From Rebecca billardiae RCC1528 (lineage: Eukaryota > Haptophyta), in assembly GCA_965240325.2 (NCBI GenBank), contig OZ251225.1, positions 186,001 to 250,000 of the forward strand: a stretch of DNA of 64,000 nucleotides, given 5' to 3'. The notes beneath the pieces are model-generated. The model was given only the letters and a program-made list of their open reading frames with translations. It was not told the DNA's origin and did no database searches. Position 1 is the stretch's first letter. Each line of letters begins with the position of its first letter. Of this stretch, positions 22,101 to 33,050 are shown piece by piece. The position numbers and the translations under genes were made by a program.

Positions 22101-23756
22101 GGGCAGCCGCAGCGCGGAGGGCAGCTCGGCGCGCGGCGCCGCGCCCGGCGCCGCCGAGCGCGCGTGCGCGTGGGCGTGGCAGACAGTCGGCCGCACGGCG
22201 GAGCGGCGCTGGGTGTTGCCGCTGGCCCTCGGGCTGACGGGCGAGGAGGCGGCGCGCGCCGTGCGCGTGGGCGCGCTCTCGGCAGCGGGGCCGTCGCCCT
22301 GGTCGGCCCCGCTCGAGCTCGCTGCCGCGATCCGTCCGCCGCCGCGGCCGAGCGCGCCCGTGTGCGCGCGCGCCACGCACACCGCCCTTGGCCTGCGCTG
22401 GGCGGCCGGCGCTGCCGCCGCCGGCGCGGCGGGGGCGCGCGCAGAGGCGGCGGTGGTCTACGCGCTCGACAGGGTGGGGCGGCGCGGCGCGGTGGAGCGC
22501 GTGTACGTGGGCGACGCGTGCGAGCACGAGCTGAGCGAGCTGCAGCCCGGCACTGACTTCGTCTTCACCCTCCGCGCTATCAACGGCGGCGGCGCGTCCG
22601 CGCCGAGCGAGCCGCTGCGCTGCTGCACCGAGCGCGCGCGCGCGCCCTCGGCCGTGCGCCCGCCGCGCGTGCGGCTGCTGACGGCGGCGGCGGGCGGGCG
22701 GGGCGGCGAGGGCGAGGCGGCGCAGGAGCGCGTGGCGGGGCTCTCGTGGGAGGTGCGCGCGCCGCGCCGCCTCCGCCCGCGCGCCGCGCCGCGCCGCCGC
22801 CCCGCGCCCGCCGCGCGCGCGCCGCGGGCCGGCCGCACCGGCGGCGCGCCCTGACGCGGCGGCGCGCGCGCACGCCCACGCGCGCGGCGGGCGCGGCCGG
22901 CGGGCGCAGGAGCCGGCGGCGCACGGCAGCCCGGTCCTCGAGTACGAGGTCGCCCTCTTCCGCGCGCGCACCGGCGGGGGCGCCGAGGCGAAGCGCGCGC
23001 GTGCGCAGGGCGCGCGCTGGGAGGCGGTGCACAGGGGGGGCGGGCTGCGCGCGCGCGTGCAGCTCGGGGCGCGCGCGGAGCGGGCGCAGTTCTGCGTGCG
23101 CGCGCGCAACGAGCTGGGCTGGAGCGAGTGGGGCGAGGTGCGCGCGCGCGCGTGCTCGCCCGCGCTCGCGCCCGGCCGCCCTCCGCTGCCGCCACCAGCC
23201 GCCACCGGCGGCGGCGCGCTCGCGCGCGCGCCGCGCTCACGGCCCGACGCGCGCGCGCGCGGCGCAGGCGGCCTCGCTGGCGGAGCAGGCGGCGGAGGAG
23301 GCGCCCGTGGGCGCTGGCGCGACGGGCGCACTCGAGGCGCACGCGCCCGCGAGCGCCGAGCCCGACGCTCGCCGCGCCGAGCCCGCCAGCGCCGCGCCCG
23401 ACGCCCTCGCAGCGCCGCCGCCAAGCGGCGCGCGGCAGCAGGGCGCCGCCTCGGCCGCGCGGAGCGAGCGCGCGGCGGCGCGCGCGGCCGACGACGCGGC
23501 GCGCGCGTCGGCAGATGCCGGCGCGCGCGGCTCGCGCCACGCGCGCGCAGCGGCGCCCGCACCGAGCGCCAAGCCGCGCCGCCGCGCGGCCGGCAGCCGC
23601 GCCGAGCGCGCGCGCGGCGCGCACGGAGTGCAGCGCTCGGCGGCGCGCGCGCTGATCGACGGCGCGTGCGGCAAGTACGCGCAGCTCGTGCCGGCGGGCG
23701 TGTTGCTCGCCGCTGGGCTCGCCGCACTGGCCACGGCGTGGGGCGCCACGCCGTGA
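18592..23756 (+). CDS. Multi-fibronectin-III protein with C-terminal membrane anchor
   Basis: Exons 18592-22752, 22910-23137 and 23268-23756 (all phase 0; both introns GTGCGC...GCGCAG) give ~1,625 aa. I count about seven FN3-like modules, separated by Pro-, Gly- and Ala-rich low-complexity spacers. The best are at about 916-1044 (CLAVRWAPPDDDGGSAVSSF ... YALRVRALNCAGRGAPS), 1251-1350 (ELQPGTDFVFTLRAINGGG) and ~1355-1463, spanning intron 1 (FCVRARNELGWSEWGE). The last ~20 residues (LVPAGVLLAAGLAALATAWG) form a hydrophobic segment just before the stop, as in tail-anchored proteins. There is no N-terminal signal peptide, so the FN3 modules probably face the cytosol. No enzyme domain seen; likely a scaffold. 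No orthologue recognised. Head-to-head with the OTU gene. Confidence 0.8.
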
Positions 23757-24078
23757 GCCAGCCGATCAGTGGAACGGGTCATGCTGCCGCGCGCGGTCGC
23801 TGTGACGGCGTAGGCGCTTTGCCGTCGCGCCCAGGTCCGGCGCTGAGGAACCGTCCCTGATGAGTCCGGGCCTGCCAAACGTAACACGCCCGTCCGGAGG
23901 TCTCCTCCCAGTGTTTCAGACTGCGCGCACCTACGGGAAGGGCGCCCGCCCGGACTGCGCCCTTGATGCCCGCTGCGGGCCCGGGCGCAGCTCTTGCCTC
24001 CTGCTCGGGGCCGAAGGGCTGTGCTGCGATCGGCGACCCTCACTCAGTCTCCCGAGCCCGACACCAAGGCCAGGCACG
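23757..24078 (+). promoter_or_regulatory. Upstream region of V-ATPase subunit E
   Basis: 322 bp between the FN3 stop and the subunit E start. It should hold the FN3 3' UTR and the subunit E promoter; no specific motif recognised. Confidence 0.4.
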
Positions 24079-25214
24079 ATGAACGAGGATCAGGTGAGCA
24101 AGCAGATCGACCAGATGGTCAAGTTCATCCGGCAGGAGGCCGTGGAGAAGGCGCGGGAGATCCACGTGAAGGCCGAGGAGGAGTTCAACATCGAGAAGCT
24201 CCGCATGGTCGAGGCGGAGAAGGCGCGCATCCGCGCCGAGTACGAGAAGAAGGAGAAGGACATCGAGATCCAGAAGCGGATGTGCGGCGCAGGCGCGGGA
24301 TCGGGCGCGGGGGCGGGTGGTGCTGGCGGACAGGCGTGCCCTGCGTGCCCGGGCACGCTCCGCGCACCCGCCAGCCGCCGCTGACACGCGCTACGCCGCC
24401 GCGCGCGCGCCGTAATCTGCCGCGCCCGCGCAGCCAGCAGTCCAACCACGTGCGCGCGGCTCGCCTGTCGATCCTCGCGGAGCGCGAGGCGCAGCTCGGC
24501 ATCCTCAAGGAGGATGCGCAGAAGCGCCTCGGCCGCCTCGTGCAGTCCGACAAGTACTCGTCGCTGCTCGAGAGCCTGATTGTCGAGGTGCGCGCGCGCG
24601 CACGGCGGCGGGCGCGTGGACGGCGCGCGGCGCGGCCGCGCGCGAGGGGAGGCGGCGTGCGCGGGACGCACGCCGCGCGGGCGAGGGAGCGCGGCGCGGG
24701 CTTGCAGTGCACGCGCTCTGCCCGCGCCGACGCTCAGCCGACCCGCCGCCCCCGCCGCCCGTCCGCGCAGGGCCTGATTCGGCTCGAGGGCGGGGCGTGC
24801 GCCGTCAAGGGCGTCTCTGGGCAGGCCAACCTCATTAAGAACGTGCTGCCCTCCGCGGTGAACAAGTACAAGGCGTGGGCGGAGAAGGAGAAGGGGGCGC
24901 AGTTCGTCAAGGAGATTGACGTCACCTTCGACAGCGACGCTGTCAAGAACTCGTGCGTCGCACGCCACGCCATGCGCGCGTGCGCGCCGCGCTGATGAGG
25001 CGCCGGCCTCGCTGCGCAGCGCTCGCTCACGCGTGCACCGCGCGCGCGCCCCGCGCACACCGCGCGCCTGCCTGCCGGGCGCAGCTGCGGCGGCGTGATG
25101 CTGCAGACGCATGGTGACAAGATCATCATCGACAACACGCTCGAGGCGCGCCTCGAGATCGCGATGGACCTGCGCCTGCCTGAGACGCGCCGCGTGCTCT
25201 TTGGCGGCAAGTAA
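24079..25214 (+). CDS. ATP6V1E: V-type proton ATPase subunit E
   Basis: Peripheral-stalk subunit of the V1 sector, linking the ATP-hydrolysing head to the membrane ring on vacuoles and endosomes. Four exons, 24079-24281, 24434-24587, 24771-24952 and 25085-25214, join with phases 2, 0 and 2 and give 222 aa, the family's normal size. The N-terminal helix contains [20 protein letters not shown] and [13 protein letters not shown]. The exon 1/2 junction restores KRIQQSN, matching the conserved KKIQ-SN of animal subunit E. The C-terminus ([20 protein letters not shown], then TRRVLFGGK) matches the conserved TLE-RL ... P--R--LFG block. The three introns start GTGCG and end GCGCAG. Essentially certain. 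Confidence 0.96.
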
Positions 25215-26151
25215 GCCAGAGGCGGCAGCGCGCGGCAGCGGCAGCCGGCAGCCGGCCGCAGTGGCTGCCGCTGGGCGCGCGCGGCGTGGATGAGTGGCGG
25301 GGTGCAGGGAGGACGCATGTGCGAGGAGCGGAGCGGAGTGACGCCCGCGCTCGCAGCGCGCACGCGCAGCGCGTCGCCTCCCGACGGCGCTGCGGCGGCG
25401 GCACTCGGCAGAGACAGACGTGGACGCGGGGGCCCGGGCCCTGAGAGGGGACCTCTGAGAGGGGACCTCTGAGAGGGCCGCTGGGACCGGGAGGCACTCG
25501 CGCGGACCGCGCGAGCCCCGGCAGCGGCCGTGTGGAGGAGCCGCGAGGGAGCAGCTGAGACGCGTGCTGTGTGCGCGCGGTCGACGACCCTCGTGAGGCT
25601 CACCGCTGGGCCACCGCCGCACCCTTCGCGGGGGCCGGGGGCGGCGCACGGCGATCGCCTCAAAACACCGATCGCCGTGCGGCGCCGCTCGCGGCGCGGC
25701 GGCCATCTCTCGGCGCTTCAGAATCCGATGTCACATCTCTGGCGTGCGCTGCTGCCACGGCGCCGTCGCAGCGAGGGCGCTGCGACAGTGCTCATGTGTA
25801 GCGTCAGTAGTCAGTCCTGGTACTCCAACGGCGCCGCCGGTTCGGCGTCGGGCTAGTACTCCTGGCAGTGCGACCGGAAGCCGTAGGCGCTGTTCATCAT
25901 TCTGCCCGCCCCGGCCCCTCTGCTTCGCTGATGAGCTGCTCGCGGCCTCCTCATCATCGGCGGGCCGAGGGAATCACGGCCTTGATGACGAGGCCAGGTG
26001 GGCAGACGCGGCGCGAAAAAGCCTGCCCGCGAAAAAGAAAAGGGCCAGTGCCACCCGGAAAGAACCGCGAAAGAGTGGACGTGCAAGCCGCTGTGCCTGC
26101 CGCCATACTTACCTCGCGGCGCGGCGCAGGACGGCGGCCTGGCGAGACGGC
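25215..26151. other. Intergenic with GAGAGGGGACCTCT repeat
   Basis: A 14-bp unit (GAGAGGGGACCTCT, partly palindromic) is repeated in tandem at about 25443-25478. Otherwise I see no gene. The 3' end presumably contains the promoter of the ubiquitin-fold gene. Confidence 0.45.
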
Positions 26152-26788
26152 ATGGACGATGACGAGGACGTGCCGCTCAACCCGGCGCCCACAGAGAAGC
26201 CCAAGGTGCCAGAAGGCATCTCCGCCTTCAACATCGCCAGCGCGCGCTCGGGCGCGGACCTCTTTGAGGAGGAGAGCGCAGCCATTGCGGGCGAGGACGT
26301 GACCATCATCGTGCAGCTGCCGGACAAGGAGCTGGAGGTGAAGGTGCGCGGCGGGCGGGGCGGGGCGAGGGCGCGCGGGCAGCCACGCCGAGCTCGTCGC
26401 TGGCGCATCTGGCGCGCCGCGCCCGCCCACCGCTCCTCAAGCCGCCTCTGTGCGGCGTCGCGATCGCATCGCGCCCCCGGCCGCTGCGATGCGCCTGCGC
26501 GCCTGTGCCGCGCGCGCAGATGAAGATGGGCCACACGGTTGAGCTGCTCAAGCTCAAGGCGCGAGAGATGCTTGGGGACACGAGCATCAAGCTGGTCCGT
26601 GCTGCACCTTGCCCGCGCCCCATCGCAGCAGCGCTCCGCCACGCTCACAGCGCGGCTGCCGCTGCCGCGCGCGCGCGCAGGAGCTGCGTCTCGCCGAGTC
26701 AGACCAGGTGCTCATCGACCCGTTGTCACTGAACGACTATCCCATCGACAGCAAGGCGGTGGTCAAAGTGAAGGGCGCCATATTGTGA
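26152..26788 (+). CDS. Small ubiquitin-fold-like protein (124 aa)
   Basis: Three exons, 26152-26343, 26520-26594 and 26681-26788, all phase 0, give an acidic N-terminal tail (MDDDEDVPLN) and then a ~75-residue domain. The domain runs EDVTIIVQLPDKELEVK, MKMGHTVELLKLKAREML, ELRLAESDQVLIDPLSLNDY and SKAVVKVKGAIL. The strand-strand-helix-strand order and the position of the turn before the last strand resemble a ubiquitin-like beta-grasp fold. There is no C-terminal Gly-Gly, so conjugation is unlikely. Inferred: a protein-interaction adaptor, family unknown. Intron 1 has a GTGCG donor and intron 2 a GTCCG donor, both with GCGCAG acceptors. Confidence 0.75.
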
Positions 26789-28460
26789 GCGTGCCCACAG
26801 TCGACGCGCCATCGGCGTTGACTCTCCGTCTCGGACACACAGGGACACTGACAGTGGGACAGTGGCTGGCAGCACTGCAGGAGACCGCGCGGGTGAGCGC
26901 TCCGGCCGGCCGGTGCCCTCGCTTTGCAGAGCAGCCCCGGCCTGGGCCCGGGGGGGGGCGGGGCGGTGGCGCGCGGCGGCGACAGCTTGGCTGCGTCGCA
27001 AGTCGCCTCCGCTGCGCGCGTGTGGCTGTGCCAGGTGCCATAACAGGCGCCGTCCCGGCGTCCCGCTGGCGAAGCATCAGACTGGCGGTCACACGCGGAC
27101 GACGCCCGCTGCTCTGTCTCTGTCGTCCGTGCAACGCCAGCGAAGGTGCGTGCCGCGAGCGCAGCTGCGCCGCCATGCACTACTCCCGTGTATGGCCGCA
27201 GTGGTCGACGAATCGTGGCCTCGGGTCATGAGGCTCCGCCGCCCGACTAGCCACTAGGCTGACCGTGCTGGCCCGCCCGCGCCGGGCGGGCGCGGGTCTG
27301 CCGCGGCGCGGGACGCCGGGACGCGGCCACTCGGACCGCAGTCTGATGAGTCAGCACGTGCGGTGATGTCACCCGCGACGATACGTATCCGTGATGATGC
27401 TGCATGATGCAGCATTCAGTCTCAGCGGCGCCGTCAGCTCAACGTGCTGACAATCGGCCTATACCGCGCCGCCGATCTGCGCGCGGCGGCGCTCGACGTG
27501 CCGGACCGGCGGACCGCACAGCGCACTCTCCGCCGCCGGTCTCCGGATCGGGCTCACGCTGAGAGGGTCGCCTCCGTCCTGGCGGCAGCGGCGGCGCCGA
27601 CGGTCGCCTACACAGTGCAACTGGCCCGCCGTACTAGGACTTACAGGAGTAGGCCGCCCTTGGGCTTGAGTGTTCAGAGCTCTACGAGACGATAGGAAGG
27701 AAGGATGGCGGGCAAGCTTGCTTCTGCGAGCAAGTGTCAAGTGAGTGTGCGCGCACAGTGTCCGACGCACCGGCCCGGCATCTCAGCATTCTCGATCTAC
27801 GGTAATGTCTTCCGCAATATCTACCCTCCCATGAAACTCTGTGAGGGTGGCGCGGACAGCTGCTCGGGCGGAGACCTCAATACTCCATGCGGTCCAGTGT
27901 GGGCCTGGGGAACAAGCACTGAGCAGTATCGACGCTCAACAGCGAGAGGCACTGCGCGCAGACGTCCTGCACGAGTGCTCGCTGTGCGATGCTGTTGCAG
28001 GCGGGCTAGTGCGAATGTGCCCAGCGGCCGCATGTGCGGGACCATGACTCTTGCGGCCGTGGAGCTGCAGATGCGCTCCGAGCGTCATCACCGCGGGCGC
28101 GCGCGCGCGCTCTTCGCTGCTGCGACGCAAATGAGCTTGCCTTCCATTCCGCGGCATGGCGCGCGTGGACTGTCGCGCGCATGGCCTCGCGGCTGTGTTC
28201 GTCATGGATCGCGCCGAGGATGGCATGTGCACAGGCGGGTTACGAGTATCGTCTCGGCCGCGCGCCGCCCGCGCGTCACCTGGGCGGCAAGGCCGACGCG
28301 GCTTGCTCCGTCCGGCCACTCGCGAGATTCGAGAACTTGAAACAGTCGAAACGTCTTACTGTACAATAGTGGTCGGGAGAGATGAGTGGAAGCACTCCGA
28401 ACGAACGACTCGTCCCATTTCGTCGCAACGCGCCACCCGGGACCCGTCTCGACGCCCGCG
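26789..28460. other. Intergenic, no gene seen
   Basis: 1.7 kb of mixed composition. Short frames on both strands (up to ~210 codons) are Arg/Ala/Cys-rich and conflict with one another. No RNA gene recognised. Confidence 0.45.
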
Positions 28461-30536
28461 ATGAGTATGAGCCAAGCCGGCGACGTGTACCACAAGGTGC
28501 TCACGGAGCTGGACCGGCAGCTGGCGAGCGCGGCTGGCGTGCCCCGCCCCCCGCTGCACGCGCCCGCCGAGCTCCTCGCCTACCAGCGCGAGGACGTGGA
28601 GCAGGTGGTGCGCATGGGCGGGCGCGCGCTCCTCGCGCACGAGATGGGGCTGGGCAAGACGGTGATCGCGCTCGCCGTGGCGCGGCAGTACGCGCACGAG
28701 TGGCCCGTGCTCGTCGTCGCGCCCCCCGTCCTCCTCGCGCAGTGGGCCGCCGAGATCGAGCGCTGGCTCGGCGACTTGCTGCCCGAGGGCGGCGGCGGCG
28801 TGCAGCTCGTGACCGCCGGCAAGGCGCGCGTGCGCGAGGACGCCAAGTTCGTGCTCACGACGTACGCGCTGGTGACGGGGATGGTGCAGGCCCCCAAAGG
28901 CACGGCCAAGTGGGCGCGCGCCGGCGCCGAGCGCTCCAACGCCCACCTGCGCGCGCGCGCGGACGGGCGGCCATACTCGCTCGTGATCGCAGACGAGGCG
29001 CACGCGCTCAAGAATGACGAATCCGAGCGCTCGCGCGCGGTGTGCGCGCTGCTGCGCCGCGCGAAGCGCGCGCTGGTGCTCACGGGCACGCCGATGCCCA
29101 ACGGCTGCGCCGCCGAGCTCTACCCGCTCATCGCGAGCGTGTGCCCGCCGGTGGGCCGCGCGGTGCGGCACGCGGAGTGGTGCGGCCGCTACTGCGAGCA
29201 GCGCGCGTTCGTCACGCCGGGGCGCACGATCTACTCGTGGGCGGGGGCGAACTTCACGGAGGAGCTGCACGCGCTGCTCTCGCGCGTGCAGCTGCGCCGC
29301 CGCAAGAGCGACGTCGGACAGCAGCTGCCGCCCATCTTCCGGCACCACGTGTGCCTGCGGCTGAGCGCCAAGCAGTACCGCCCCGTGCTGCTGCAGCTGC
29401 AGCAGGGGCTGGAGATGCTCGAGGAGCACGGCGCGCCCACGCCCGAGGGGATGAGGGCGTTCACCGAGCTCGCCAGGCAGAAGACCGGCGCCATCGTCGA
29501 CTGGCTCGACGCCACCGTCTTCGACGCGGCCGACGCGCAGGCGCAGGCGCAGGCGCAGGCGCAGGCGCAGGCGCAGGCGCAGGCGCAGGCGCAGGCGCAC
29601 GGGCCGCAGGGAAGCGGCGGCGGCAAGCTGCTGCTGTTCGCGCACCACCACGTGCTGATCGACGCGCTGGTGGAGGCGCTGCGCGACCCGAAGCGCTGCG
29701 GGGAGCGCGGCTTCGTCCACGTCGACGGCCGCACGCCGGCCGCCGAGCGCGAGAAGCGGCTGGGAGCATTCCGCGCCGACGGCGCGTGCCGCGTGGCCCT
29801 ACTCTCCCTGGGCGCGTGCGGGGCGGGGCTCAACCTGACGCACGCGGACAGCGTGGTCTTCTGCGAGCTGTGCTGGTCCTCGTCCGCGCTGCAGCAGGCG
29901 GAGGCGCGCGCGCACCGCCTCGGCCAGGGCTCCTCCCACGTGAGCGTCTACTACCTCGTCGCGCTGCCCCCCGCCTCGATGGCCACGCCCACCGCGCCCA
30001 AGTCGCCCGACGAGCTGATGCTGGGCGTGCTGGAGAAGAAGCAGGGCACGATCAGCATGGTGGTCGAGGGGGAGGGCGGCGAGGAGGCGCAGCCGACGGC
30101 GCACGCCGCGCTTGAGACGGACGCGCGCGCGCGCGCGCGGCACGGCGCGCCGCACCCGCCGGCCTCGCCCACGTCCTCCCAGCCTGCGGCCGCCGCCGCC
30201 CGCGCCGCCGGTGCGTCCGCTGACGAGGCCGAGGAGGAGGAGGAGGGCGGTGTGTTGTACTGCACGCCACAGCAGCCCACACCGGCGGGCGCGGGCGGCG
30301 GTGTGGCGGGCGCGCGCATGGCGGGCGAGCACGACGCCCTGGCGCCCCACAAGCGGCGGCGCGCGGACAGCCCGCCGGCGGTGCCGCCCCGCGCCAAGTC
30401 CAAGGCCCGGACGAGTCTGGCCACCGAGCTCGCGGCCGCAGCCGGCGGCGACGGCGGTCAAGGCCGCGCCGGTCAGAACGCCCCCGAGGCCAAGCAGCCA
30501 CAGCCCGGCGACGGCGGCGTCATCGACCTCACGTGA
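28461..30536 (+). CDS. SNF2-family ATPase, SMARCAL1/ZRANB3-like
   Basis: A single exon, 691 aa from the ATG at 28461. The Q-like entry (LLAYQREDVEQVVRMGGRAL), Walker A (HEMGLGKT, ~60-67), DEAH box (ADEAHALKN, ~177), LTGTP (~208), the RRRKSDV block, the second-lobe FVHVDGRTP and motif VI (QAEARAHRLGQ, ~479) are all present, so both RecA lobes are complete. Known relatives are annealing helicases that remodel stalled forks. No HARP domain or zinc finger is visible. A (Gln-Ala)n tract of about ten repeats lies exactly between the two lobes (~359-380). The C-terminal ~180 residues are disordered, acidic and then basic, and end in GGVIDLT, a PCNA/SUMO-interaction-like hydrophobic-acidic tail. Inferred role: nuclear DNA repair or replication-fork remodelling. 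Confidence 0.92.
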   Translation: MSMSQAGDVYHKVLTELDRQLASAAGVPRPPLHAPAELLAYQREDVEQVVRMGGRALLAHEMGLGKTVIALAVARQYAHEWPVLVVAPPVLLAQWAAEIERWLGDLLPEGGGGVQLVTAGKARVREDAKFVLTTYALVTGMVQAPKGTAKWARAGAERSNAHLRARADGRPYSLVIADEAHALKNDESERSRAVCALLRRAKRALVLTGTPMPNGCAAELYPLIASVCPPVGRAVRHAEWCGRYCEQRAFVTPGRTIYSWAGANFTEELHALLSRVQLRRRKSDVGQQLPPIFRHHVCLRLSAKQYRPVLLQLQQGLEMLEEHGAPTPEGMRAFTELARQKTGAIVDWLDATVFDAADAQAQAQAQAQAQAQAQAQAQAHGPQGSGGGKLLLFAHHHVLIDALVEALRDPKRCGERGFVHVDGRTPAAEREKRLGAFRADGACRVALLSLGACGAGLNLTHADSVVFCELCWSSSALQQAEARAHRLGQGSSHVSVYYLVALPPASMATPTAPKSPDELMLGVLEKKQGTISMVVEGEGGEEAQPTAHAALETDARARARHGAPHPPASPTSSQPAAAAARAAGASADEAEEEEEGGVLYCTPQQPTPAGAGGGVAGARMAGEHDALAPHKRRRADSPPAVPPRAKSKARTSLATELAAAAGGDGGQGRAGQNAPEAKQPQPGDGGVIDLT
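29532..29598 (+). repeat. (GCGCAG)n coding microsatellite
   Basis: Eleven or so hexamers encode alternating Ala-Gln in the SNF2 gene, at the linker between the two ATPase lobes. Confidence 0.95.
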
Positions 30537-30764
30537 CCTGCTGGCTGATGGTATATGAGTTTACGCGCAGCATATGTGACACCGTCCGTACCGTGCTGGG
30601 GCCGGCGCAGGCCGCGTGGCCCGCGCCCGCGGTCCGCGGCCGGCGGCGGTCGCCATCACCGCATCACGGATCCGAGGCCGGCGTCCGGCCCACCGTGACC
30701 GTGATGCGCGTGCCGCCGCGTGCGGCGTCGCATGTCATGTATATATATGTATATATATATATAT

Positions 30765-30820
<56 letters not shown>

Positions 30821-30977
30821 TGATGTAGTCGTATATCCGTAATCCGACATACTACCGCCGCCGAATAAATAATAATTATACCTGCTGGCAATATGGTGGC
30901 TGCTCCGAACGCGGCGCGCTTTGGCCTTTGCGTCATCGGTAGCTGCGTGCGCGCGAGACGGAGAACTGATGATGTCG
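30537..30977. other. Convergent 3' region with long TA tract
   Basis: Between the stops of the SNF2 gene (+) and bestrophin (-). TA/CA dinucleotide repeats fill about 30737-30816, and an AATAAA sequence occurs near 30863. Confidence 0.6.
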
Positions 30978-33021
30978 TCAACGTGACGTAGTAGCGGCAG
31001 GGTCTTGCGGCGGCACAGGTTGAGATGGGATTGCAGCGATGGCCCCGAGAGCCCAAGATTCGACGCCTGAACCGGGTCCGGCGGACCCCGAGCGAAAGCG
31101 GTAAGAGCCGCCCCGGCGCGGCGGCCTGGGGAGGGGCTGGGGACGGGAAGCGTGGTCAGCCTCAGCCCGGGCGGCGGCGGAGCCCGCCTGTGTGAATGTG
31201 AACCCCGCCTGCTTCGCGTCGTTGGACCCTGCGCTGGCCCTTGGCGGAGCAGCGCTGAGCGCGTTGCTCTGCGCTGGCGACTGCGGCGGGCTGGCGTGGT
31301 CGTCGGCGTCGCTCAGCCTGAAAGGCGTGGGCGCTGAGCCAGACGAGTCGCGATCTTGGCCACAGTCGTCGCGCGGCCGGCTCCTCGTCGGCTCGGGAGC
31401 CTTCCCGTCGACTGAGCAGGGGTGCACGGCCGTGCGCGAGACGCCGTGGATGTTGGCGGCGGCGCCTCGCGCGGCACTCGAGCACCGGCGGATGAGGCCG
31501 CCAACGCCCGGCTCAGGGCCGTCGGTCCGCTCGGCCTCCGGCTTGTTGTGCATCATTCGCAGCTCGCGCAGCGCCAGCTCGTTCTGCTTCGCGGGCGCGC
31601 CGTCGACGGGCTCGTGCGCGGGGCTCTGCGACGCGTTGGCCGGTCGGAGGTCCTTGGTGAGCGCCTGCGAGTGCTCGGCGAACGCCGTGGGCGCCTCGAG
31701 CATTGTGTGGCACTCCAGGGCGAGGTCCGTGAAGTAGTGGGACTGGGGGTCTGGCGCACAGTGGGTGTGTGCGAGGGGGCGGGGGAGCCGGTGGTCAGCT
31801 GGGGGCGCGACACGGGTGCGACGGCGCTCGAGCCTCGGCCTCACGCGCGAGATTGCACGCACAGTCTGCGGCATCGTAGCCGAAGGGGTTGGAGAGGATG
31901 GTGTGCAGGTTGAGGCAGCCCTGGTAGAAGATGGAGTAGAGCGCGACGAGGAAGATGTACGAGACGAAGTTCAGCCAGTCCTCCGCGTCCAGGGCCAGCC
32001 TGAGCCGGAACCCCGCGAAGAGGCTGTACGCGAGCAGCGTGAGCTTGACGAGCAGCGTGATGAGCGCAATGTACGGCAGCGGGATCTGCGAGTCGACCAT
32101 AGCTCCGCACTTGCCGATAGCGCCGCGTAGCGAGAAGAGCTGCTCGAGGAAGAGCTTACGCTCGACGGCCGCCTCCGGGTTGCGCGCGAGCGAGGCGTCG
32201 ACGACGGTCCGGCCCAGCCACATGGCGACGGTGGCTGCCCACTTGCCCTGCGGCATGGCGCGCAGGTAGAGGCGCTCGTCCTCGTCGAGCAGCCCGGCGT
32301 CGCCGAATGCGGCGAGCGAAGTCTCGCCGCGCATCTCGAGGAAGAGGAGCATCAGGCAGAGCAGGACGTACCGCAGCACGCGGCGGCGCACCGCGAGCAT
32401 CACCAGGTCCTTGCCTCCCATGGACTGGCCAACGTGCACGCACAGGTCGGCCGTGTGTCCGAGCACGCCGCCAACACCATTGTAGCGCAAGTCGAGCCAG
32501 CGCGACATCACGAGGCTGACGAAAAGCGCGAGGAGGAAGGCCGACAAGGCGTGGAGCGGGTCGAGGATTGTTGCCAGGTGCTCTGCCTGCGCGTGCACCA
32601 CCTCCGCGTCGTCGATGCCGTACACGAGGGCGATGCCGATCGAGATGCAGATCAGAGTCAGGGTCTGCAGGATGAGGAACGGATCCTCGAGCACGGTGCC
32701 GCGGAGGACGACGGCAAACCCGAGACGATGGATGCTGCCGACGTCGTACTTGACCACATGGCCCGACGTTGAGTAGCTCACGCGGTCCTGCTCCTCGCCG
32801 CCCAGGCAACCGCGCACGTTGTCCCAGCACATCGCGTTCGAGCCGCCCATGATCGACTCGCGTGCCCGGGTCAGCTCGTGGATGTCTGCGATGGGCTTGG
32901 TCATCTGGCGGTGAAACATGTACGCACGAGGGCCGCGCGAGCGGAGCGGTGACGAAGCCGGAGACACCACCGAGTGGCGCGCGGACGGCGCGCTACGCGA
33001 GTTCGAGAGACCGGCCCCCAT
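30978..33021 (-). CDS. Bestrophin-family anion channel
   Basis: Two exons, 33021-31845 and 31750-30978 (intron GTGAGG...GCCAG, phase 1), give 649 aa. Family signs include a first hydrophobic block (LILQTLTLICISIGIALVYG), FLLALFVSLVMSRWLDLRYN (compare SLVVTRWW in animals), RYVLLCLMLLFLEMR, IPLPYIALITLLVKLTLLAY, and SIFYQGCLNLHTILSNPFGYD at the conserved NPFG site. Known: pentameric chloride/bicarbonate channels; in algae some act on thylakoid or plasma membranes. The Ca-clasp acidic run after NPFG is reduced (YDAADC instead of EDDDD). From the ATG at 33021 the protein begins MGAGLS, an N-myristoylation-like signal. An upstream ATG at 33051 would add 10 residues, but its first base belongs to the adjoining transposon. 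The C-terminal ~250 residues are disordered. Confidence 0.88.
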
Positions 33022-33050
33022 GATACAGTTTACTAAGAATAAGAGACGCA

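Noticed and set aside
26789-28460. Several 100-210-codon frames between the ubiquitin-fold and SNF2 genes
   Set aside because: They conflict on both strands, have random-looking composition and no plausible splice structure.
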